DNA of 64,000 nt from Nocardia xishanensis NBRC 101358 (GTDB lineage: Bacteria > Actinomycetota > Actinomycetes > Mycobacteriales > Mycobacteriaceae), in the NCBI RefSeq assembly GCF_001613365.1, contig NZ_BDCF01000007.1, positions 1 through 64,000 on the forward strand, in the 5' to 3' direction. Below, piece after piece: positions 58,545-64,000 of this stretch (position 1 is the first letter of the stretch; every line of letters starts with the position of its first letter). A program made the translations under genes and the position numbers. The notes under the pieces were generated by a model. That model made no database searches. It was not told where the DNA came from and worked only from the letters and a program-made list of their open reading frames with translations.

Positions 58545-59936
58545 ATGAGGTTGTCCGGCTTGGTGTGTGGTGTGGTGGCCGCCTTGCTGCTCACGGCAGC
58601 CGGGCCCGCGAACGCCGATCCGTTCGTCGGCGCTCCCGGCCTGGACGATCCCTACTACCCGATGGACGGCAACGGCGGCTACGACGTGGTCCACTACGAC
58701 GTCACCATCGACTACGACCCGCCGACCTATCAGCTCACCGGCACCGCCCGCATCGCCGCCGTCGCGACGCAGGCGTTGCGCGCGTTCAATCTCGACTTCG
58801 CCGGGCCGGAGGTGCGGATGGTCTCGGTGAACCATCAGCCCGCCTCCTTCGACCGCAACGGCGAGCACGAGCTGACCGTCACGCCGCTGCTGCCGATCCT
58901 GCCCGGGTTGCCGTTCACGGTGACCGTCGACTACGCGGGCGAGATGACCAACACTGTGGGGGAGGGCTGGACCTTCGCGCCGAGCGGCGGCGCGTTCGTC
59001 GCGGGCGAGCCGCACTCCGCGACCACCTGGTACCCGCTCAACGACACCCCATTGGACAAGGCAACCTTCGCGCTGCACGCCACGGTGCCCGCCGAGTGGG
59101 AGGTCATGTCCAACGGACTTCGCACGCAGAACACGGTGGTCGCCGACAAGCGCACGGTCAGCTGGGAATCGCGGGTTCCGGTCCTGGGCTACCTGACAAC
59201 CGTCGCCATCGACCACTTCAGCTTCCTCGACCAACGGCGCGCCAACGGTACCCCGCTGGTGAGCGCCTTCGCGCCCGATGCCGAGCACAACAGGGAGTAC
59301 GAGGAGCGGTTGCCCGAGATCCTCGATTTCGCCGAGCAGCTCTACGGGCCGTACCCGTTCGAGGCCGGCGGCGGTATCTACGTCGACGCCGACATCTTGT
59401 TCTCCCTGGAGACCCAGACCCGGCCGATCTACTCGCCGCGCAGCGACCTGCAGACCGTGGTGCACGAGATCGCGCACCAGTGGTGGGGCGACGCGGTGTC
59501 GGTGCGGCAATGGTCCGACATCTGCCTGAACGAGTGCTTCGCCAGTTACACCGCCGACTACCTGTGGCCGGAGCGGATGGAAGGCGAGGACGTCGACGCG
59601 CAGTATCGCGAGACCATCGCGAAATGGTATGACAAACAACGCTTCTGGGATATCCCGCTGGAAAATCCCGGCGCTGGTTTCGAATTCACCTCGGTCTACT
59701 ACCGCGGCCCGCTCTTCCTGCACGCGCTGCGCAAGCAAATCGGTGACGACGCGTTCTTCGGCGCGACAAGGGAATTCCTCGCCAGGCACGCCTACGGGAA
59801 CGCGTCGATGCCCGAGTTCCGCACCTTTGTGCAGTCGAAGACCGGGACGGATCTGACCGGCTTCTTCGACGCGTGGCTGAATCAGACCTCCCCGCCCGCC
59901 GACGAATATTTGTACCCCGGCGACCTGCGACTCTGA
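58545..59936 (+). CDS. Secreted M1-family metallopeptidase
   Basis: This 463-residue zinc peptidase has a Sec signal peptide (MRLSGLVCGVVAALLLTAAG, cleaved near ANA-DP). The M1 beta-saddle domain is followed by LETQTRPIYSP, the substrate-binding loop in place of GAMEN, and the zinc site HEIAHQWWGD with NECFASY 18 residues on. It would act outside the membrane on peptides. AAAGGGG precedes the ATG at 58545. Confidence 0.92.
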   Translation: MRLSGLVCGVVAALLLTAAGPANADPFVGAPGLDDPYYPMDGNGGYDVVHYDVTIDYDPPTYQLTGTARIAAVATQALRAFNLDFAGPEVRMVSVNHQPASFDRNGEHELTVTPLLPILPGLPFTVTVDYAGEMTNTVGEGWTFAPSGGAFVAGEPHSATTWYPLNDTPLDKATFALHATVPAEWEVMSNGLRTQNTVVADKRTVSWESRVPVLGYLTTVAIDHFSFLDQRRANGTPLVSAFAPDAEHNREYEERLPEILDFAEQLYGPYPFEAGGGIYVDADILFSLETQTRPIYSPRSDLQTVVHEIAHQWWGDAVSVRQWSDICLNECFASYTADYLWPERMEGEDVDAQYRETIAKWYDKQRFWDIPLENPGAGFEFTSVYYRGPLFLHALRKQIGDDAFFGATREFLARHAYGNASMPEFRTFVQSKTGTDLTGFFDAWLNQTSPPADEYLYPGDLRL

Positions 59937-59942
59937 TCCGGG

Positions 59943-60782
59943 TCAGTCCCGCACTCGCTCCTCCGCCCGCCGCACCCACCGCTGCGCCCGGTCGAGCTGA
60001 CGCTGCGCCGCGCGCAACTTCTCTTGGGCGCCGCGTTCGGCGGTGCGGGCGAATTGCTTCTCCTGCTCGGCGTGCTCGAGTTCGGCGCGTAGCCCGGTGA
60101 TCCTGTCCTCGATCTCCGTGCGCCGCGCCGCCGTCTCGTCGGCCTCCCGCTGTGCCGAATCCACTGCGGCCGCAGCGGATTCGAGGGTGGCGCGGGCGTC
60201 CTCCAGCTCCTGCTCCGCCTCCTCGTCGCGCTGCTTCTCCGGCTTCTCGCGCGCCTTCTTCTTCGACGGCGCAGAACCTTTGCCGTCCACCGCGACCAGT
60301 GCGGGACCGGTGGGCCCGAAACCCTCGTAGTTCGCGGCGGTGGCCAGCGTGCCGGTGCGCACCTGCTCGGCGACCTCCGGATCGGCAAGTGCCGCGGTCA
60401 GGGTCTGCCCCACCTCGCGCAGGACGCTTTCGCTCACCGGTTTGCCCGCCTCGCCTGCCAGCGCCCCCGCCCGCCGGGCCAGCGCGTTGACCACCTGTTG
60501 CCGCTGCGTGGTGAGGGTGCGCAGCTGGTCGCCGGACAGCTTGCGCTGCGCCGTGCGCAGGGCGTCGCCGAGCCGCAGCAGGGCGTCCACCTCGTCCGGG
60601 ACCGAGCGGGCGAGCAGATTCACCGCCCACGCGGTCACCGTCGGCTTGCGCAGCTTGCCGATGGCGGACGCGAGCTCTTTGTCGCCCGCCTCTTTGGCCT
60701 CGGCGACTCGCGCGGCGCGCGCCGCGACGAACTCGGTGGGCTGCACCGCGTAGAGCTCGCCGGCGACGTCCTCGAGCGTCAT
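59943..60782 (-). CDS. Conserved hypothetical coiled-coil protein
   Basis: This 279-residue actinobacterial protein begins MTLEDVAGELYAVQPTEFVA, with a helical N-terminal half (about 1-165, including KLRKPTVTAWAVNLLAR) and a long charged coiled coil (about 190-279, rich in Glu/Arg/Ala). No signal peptide. The ATG at 60782 fits a TACGCT box eight bases upstream. It is convergent with the M1 peptidase gene. Function unknown; the layout suggests a structural or DNA/RNA-binding role, but nothing specific is visible. Confidence 0.75.
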   Translation of the reverse strand: MTLEDVAGELYAVQPTEFVAARAARVAEAKEAGDKELASAIGKLRKPTVTAWAVNLLARSVPDEVDALLRLGDALRTAQRKLSGDQLRTLTTQRQQVVNALARRAGALAGEAGKPVSESVLREVGQTLTAALADPEVAEQVRTGTLATAANYEGFGPTGPALVAVDGKGSAPSKKKAREKPEKQRDEEAEQELEDARATLESAAAAVDSAQREADETAARRTEIEDRITGLRAELEHAEQEKQFARTAERGAQEKLRAAQRQLDRAQRWVRRAEERVRD

Positions 60783-60877
60783 ACCTGCCAAGCGTAACGA
60801 CGGGCCGCCGTCGGACGACACAGTCGTCGTATTGGACGAACGTCCACCATGTGGGCGATCTGCGAGAGGCATTGCTA

Positions 60878-60967
60878 GTGAACTACTTTGGTCTGCAACT
60901 GCTCGGTCAACTGATCCCGCGCGTACTCGGCTTCGCGATCTTGGGAATGTACGGCGCCGGCTTCTGA
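60878..60967 (+). CDS. Possible small membrane peptide (29 aa)
   Basis: A GTG at 60878 with GAGAGG eight bases upstream opens 29 codons, MNYFGLQLLGQLIPRVLGF followed by AILGMYGAGF: a short hydrophobic peptide with one central Arg. It is the only plausible coding content in the 288-bp gap between the coiled-coil gene and the lipoprotein gene. Could be chance. Confidence 0.35.
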   Translation: MNYFGLQLLGQLIPRVLGFAILGMYGAGF

Positions 60968-61070
60968 GCCACGCCACGTCGTTCGACGAGGCTGATGCGG
61001 CCACCGCGATCGTGAAGGTATCCTCACCGCGTTCACGCCCGTGGACGTATTCGGTGAGAGAGGTTTTCCC

Positions 61071-61598
61071 GTGAAGTTCCCAGGAACGAGGCTGCTGGCA
61101 CGTGTCGTGCTCGCCCTCCTGGCGGTGGCCGCGCTCGCGGCCGCGGTGACCGGCTGTTCTGCGATCGACAACGCGACCAAGTCCGACGTGGCCAAGACGA
61201 AGGTCGGTGACTGCATCAACATCACCGACAACTCGCCCACCGCGACCGAGGGCGAGCCGATCGATTGCTCCTCGCCCAAGGCCGTGTACAAGGTGCACCA
61301 GAGCTTCGACCAACAGACCGAATGCGCGTCGAAGGAGTACACCAGCTACACCGAGCAGCTGGCCAGCGGCGGCACGGCGTTCCTGTGCCTAGCGCCCAAC
61401 TTCGCCCAGGGCGCTTGCTACAACGATGTCGGCACCTCGCCGTACAAGTGGGTGGACTGCTCCTCCACCGAGGCCACCTTCAAGGTCCTGCAGCGCGTGG
61501 ACGGCCAGACCGACGAACTGCTCTGCGAGAGCGCCGAGGAGTTCATCACCGTCTCCGACCCCAAGACCCTGTTCTGCGTGGGCAAGCCCAACAGCTGA
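61071..61598 (+). CDS. LppU-like lipoprotein
   Basis: This 175-residue lipoprotein has a signal peptide ending in the lipobox VTGC (AAAVTGCSAI). The mature part has paired cysteines and the LppU/SCO3897-type pattern VGDCINITDN, DCSSPKAVYKV, then a second, similar half (YKWVDCSSTEATFKVLQ), so the domain looks internally duplicated. GAGAGAGG precedes the GTG at 61071. Its stop abuts, without a gap, the stop of the convergent gene. Function unknown. Confidence 0.78.
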   Translation: MKFPGTRLLARVVLALLAVAALAAAVTGCSAIDNATKSDVAKTKVGDCINITDNSPTATEGEPIDCSSPKAVYKVHQSFDQQTECASKEYTSYTEQLASGGTAFLCLAPNFAQGACYNDVGTSPYKWVDCSSTEATFKVLQRVDGQTDELLCESAEEFITVSDPKTLFCVGKPNS

Positions 61599-63896
61599 TC
61601 ATTCCAGCAGCGCGACCGACGCGATCCGGTGCAACGTGAAGTGCCGGACCGCGCCCGTCACCGGGTCCAGCGCGTCGAGCTGTCCGTTGCCGACCTTCAA
61701 CGGCTCGACGACGCGCTGTGACGCGACGCCGGAGGCGTCGACATACCCGATGTTCACCGGCCGCCGCACTCGCGCCGCCAATTGCAGCAGCGCGAGGGTG
61801 GCGGCCGTGCTGGTTCTGGTGCCGTCCGTGCGCACCGACTGGCCTGCGCGGGCGCTGGCCGCGCGCTCGCCCGCCCTGAGCTCGGCGACGAGCAGTTCCA
61901 GCTGTTCGGTGCTCGGCGGCGTCGGCCGATAGGCCTGGCGCGCGTTCGGGCGCACCGAGATGCGGGCGCCACGCCTGCGCAGATCGACGATCGCGCCCGC
62001 CGAATCCTCGCCCGCGGGCGCGAAACCGGCCGCGCGCAGCTGTTCGAGCACCTCGCCCAGCGGCGCCTGCGAAATCGCGACCGTCGGGGCCACCGCGCGC
62101 AGCGCCAGCGCGGACGCGACCGGGGCGGCGAGCACCTGGGCGAGCAGCGTCGGGTCGTCGCTGCGCACGAACGACTGCGCCATGCCCGCCCGCAGCCTGC
62201 CGTGCCTGCGGGCCACGTCATCGATGAGATAGGTCAGCGCCTGCGGGATCGGCGTGCGGGAATGCGTGGCGAACAGCGTGTGCAGCTCGGCAGCCGTGAG
62301 CCCGGCGTCGAGGGCGCGGCGCACCGAGTCCTCGCCGATTCGGTAAACCGTTGCCGCACCGGCCGATTCGACGTCGGCGACGAGAGCGACCCGCTGCTGG
62401 AGCTCGGCCGTCAGCGGGCCGGGCGCGATCACCGTCAGGTCGGCCTGCACCAGCACGTGATCGACCGGGGCCGGCAGCGCCGCCTCCATGGCGACCTCGG
62501 CGTCGGCCGCGCTGGTCACCCCGCCGTGCAGCAGCGCGCGGGCGGGCGACCCGAGCGCGCCGCGTCCGACGAGACCCACCTCGGCTGCCTCGCGCACGGT
62601 GTTCTCCACCGCCTCGCGCCGGAAGTGCCTGCGCCTGCGCGGCTGCCGCCAGGCGAGGAGGCGGCCGATGTCGGCGGGGTCGACGGCGGCGCCGGACGGA
62701 TACTCGGCGAGCAGTTCGAGCACGGCGCGGCGGTCGCGCGGCGCGGTCGGGGTGCGCAGCTCGAGGGAGAGCGCGGCCAGCGGCTTGTCGTTGGCGTCGC
62801 GCATGCCGATCATCCACGGCATCCGGTCCAGGTCGAGCCACACCATGGCGAGCACCGTCCAGCGGCGGGCGGGCGGGCCGTCCAGCCAGCCGTCGGCGGC
62901 GGGGGTCGGCGCCCAGAAGTCGTCCACGGAGTCGTAATCCGGCGGCGGGTCCGGCTGCCCCTTCTCGATGAGCTTCGCGGCAGCAAGCAGCTCCACGAGC
63001 AGACCCGCCCTCATCTCGTCGACGCCCGTCTGCTTGGCGATGCGGCGCAGCTCCCGCACGCCGAGCCCGCCCGCGCGCAGGGCTGGTGCGGGCGCTTGCC
63101 CGAGCGCCTCCAGGATGTCGGTGCAGTGGCGCAGCAGCTCACCCACCTCGCCCGCGGCGACGGCGTTCACATCGGCGGGGGCGTGCTTGGTCAGCTCCGG
63201 CTTCGGTGGCATGAGGGCATGCGGGTGGGTCACCGGCTCGCGGCGCAGCACCTGGCCCACGGTGATCGGCAGCTCGACGGTCTCGTCGTCGACGCGGTGC
63301 AACAGCCGACGGGCGAGCAGCTGCTGCACCGGACGGTCGGGGGGAGTGCCCGGTGCGGCGTCCCTGGTGCGGCCGCGCGGACCGGTGCTCGCCAGCTTCT
63401 CGAGCAATGCGCGTTCGGCGGGGGCGATCTCGGCCAGCGCCGCGACGCTCTCGGCCTCGGTGAGCGCGTCGGGCAGTTCGGTGCTGCTGCCCATCGGCCA
63501 TGGCAGCGCCTCGGCCGCGGCGGCGACCAGGTGCAGGTCGTCACGGTCGAGCCAGACCAGCGCGCGGGCGGTCAGCCGTTCGAGCGACTCCTCGATCGCG
63601 GCCTTGGTCGCGCGTCCTTTCAGTTGCGCGTGCAACGCCTTGCGGGTCAGCGGCGCGCTGTCGCCCGGCGCTCGCGTAGCGCCGTGCACCGCAAGCGTTT
63701 CCACGAGGGCGAAATCGAGGGTGTTCAGATCGTCGGTGGCGCGCAGCACGGAAGCGCGCTGTTCGGCCCTCGCCGCGAGCACCGTCATCGAAGACGGCAG
63801 CGGCACGGCGAGATCGGGCCGCAATTGCAGCAGGTGCACCAGTTGGTCGTCGCTGCGCGCACCGAGCCACGCGGCAAGGGCACTGGTCACGGTCAT
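61599..63896 (-). CDS. Helicase-associated C-terminal (XPB/Ssl2-like) domain protein, Rv0862c-like
   Basis: This 765-residue protein is homologous to Rv0862c, which neighbours XPB in mycobacteria and is annotated as helicase C-terminal/XPB-Ssl2 domain protein. Visible are winged-helix-like N-terminal repeats (LDFALVETLAVHGATRAP), a central domain and a C-terminal WYL-like segment (VRRPVNIGYVDASGVASQRVVEPLKV). No Walker motifs, so it is not a helicase itself and may be an XPB cofactor in repair. TACTCT (63904-63909) lies seven bases before the ATG at 63896, so it is predicted leaderless. Confidence 0.82.
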   Translation of the reverse strand: MTVTSALAAWLGARSDDQLVHLLQLRPDLAVPLPSSMTVLAARAEQRASVLRATDDLNTLDFALVETLAVHGATRAPGDSAPLTRKALHAQLKGRATKAAIEESLERLTARALVWLDRDDLHLVAAAAEALPWPMGSSTELPDALTEAESVAALAEIAPAERALLEKLASTGPRGRTRDAAPGTPPDRPVQQLLARRLLHRVDDETVELPITVGQVLRREPVTHPHALMPPKPELTKHAPADVNAVAAGEVGELLRHCTDILEALGQAPAPALRAGGLGVRELRRIAKQTGVDEMRAGLLVELLAAAKLIEKGQPDPPPDYDSVDDFWAPTPAADGWLDGPPARRWTVLAMVWLDLDRMPWMIGMRDANDKPLAALSLELRTPTAPRDRRAVLELLAEYPSGAAVDPADIGRLLAWRQPRRRRHFRREAVENTVREAAEVGLVGRGALGSPARALLHGGVTSAADAEVAMEAALPAPVDHVLVQADLTVIAPGPLTAELQQRVALVADVESAGAATVYRIGEDSVRRALDAGLTAAELHTLFATHSRTPIPQALTYLIDDVARRHGRLRAGMAQSFVRSDDPTLLAQVLAAPVASALALRAVAPTVAISQAPLGEVLEQLRAAGFAPAGEDSAGAIVDLRRRGARISVRPNARQAYRPTPPSTEQLELLVAELRAGERAASARAGQSVRTDGTRTSTAATLALLQLAARVRRPVNIGYVDASGVASQRVVEPLKVGNGQLDALDPVTGAVRHFTLHRIASVALLE

Positions 63897-64000
63897 CCGA
63901 TCCAGAGTAGTGCGCAGACTCGCCGATCGCCGGTCCAGGACACCCGATCCCCTCGCCTACGCCCCGCCACTCCCTCTCCGGACACTCCTGCCCCCGTAGC

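Overview
The window is very GC-rich, uses GTG and TTG starts freely, and has many genes whose start codon sits 6-8 bases after a TANNNT -10 box (leaderless transcripts). It carries mycothiol synthase (mshD), an LCP protein, an lmeA-type lipomannan factor, stand-alone polyprenol-phosphate mannosyltransferase, desA-type acyl-ACP desaturase and a mycobactin/nocobactin-like siderophore locus. Together these point to a mycolic-acid actinomycete (Corynebacteriales), most likely Nocardia or a close relative. This is inferred from gene content; no 16S gene is present.

0-31 kb. From 0.9 to 30 kb the gene order follows the M. tuberculosis Rv0811c-Rv0824c block: ygfZ, pabC, nitrobindin-like, DUF1416, cysA, thioredoxin, lmeA, glnR, mshD, a pst operon with phoU, LCP, dus, desA. 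Between pabC and the nitrobindin-like gene lie an insert carrying cydABDC (cytochrome bd oxidase and its ABC assembly transporter) and a lower-GC type VII secretion toxin cassette: two WXG100 proteins, a frameshifted polymorphic toxin, a HEAT-repeat protein and an SCO4402-family protein. A 77-bp element encoding a 26-residue micro-ORF, joined by ATGA overlaps at both ends, occurs as a tandem at 1-147 and again at 13271-13351.

31-38 kb. Two stretches of about 0.9 kb without convincing genes flank a tRNA-Lys. They are followed by a gamma-butyrolactone-receptor-like TetR gene, tRNA-Glu, tRNA-Asp and tRNA-Phe, small ORFs, a mannosyltransferase gene, and a plsB - HAD/plsC phospholipid acyltransferase pair.

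38-48 kb. Salicylate synthase, salicyl-AMP ligase and a phenyloxazoline-synthase NRPS form the first part of a siderophore pathway, with IdeR-like iron boxes in both control regions. An SDR, an AhpD/carboxymuconolactone-decarboxylase-like protein and a DAHP synthase follow.

48-64 kb. Mixed metabolic genes: methyltransferase, GNAT, ECF41-like sigma factor, dapC-like aminotransferase, RibD-C protein, CPBP protease, TRIC channel, two LysE/RhtB exporters, XPB helicase, M1 peptidase, an LppU-like lipoprotein and an Rv0862c-like helicase-associated protein.

The most interesting signals are regulatory micro-ORFs: a leaderless polycysteine ORF before the sulfurtransferase operon, a leaderless Tyr-Phe-Trp-Phe leader peptide before DAHP synthase, and a strongly translated 12-codon ORF followed by a predicted three-way-junction RNA after cydC. 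An exact ECF41-type promoter (TGTCACA-N16-CGTC) precedes the AhpD-like gene, about 3 kb from the ECF41 sigma gene.
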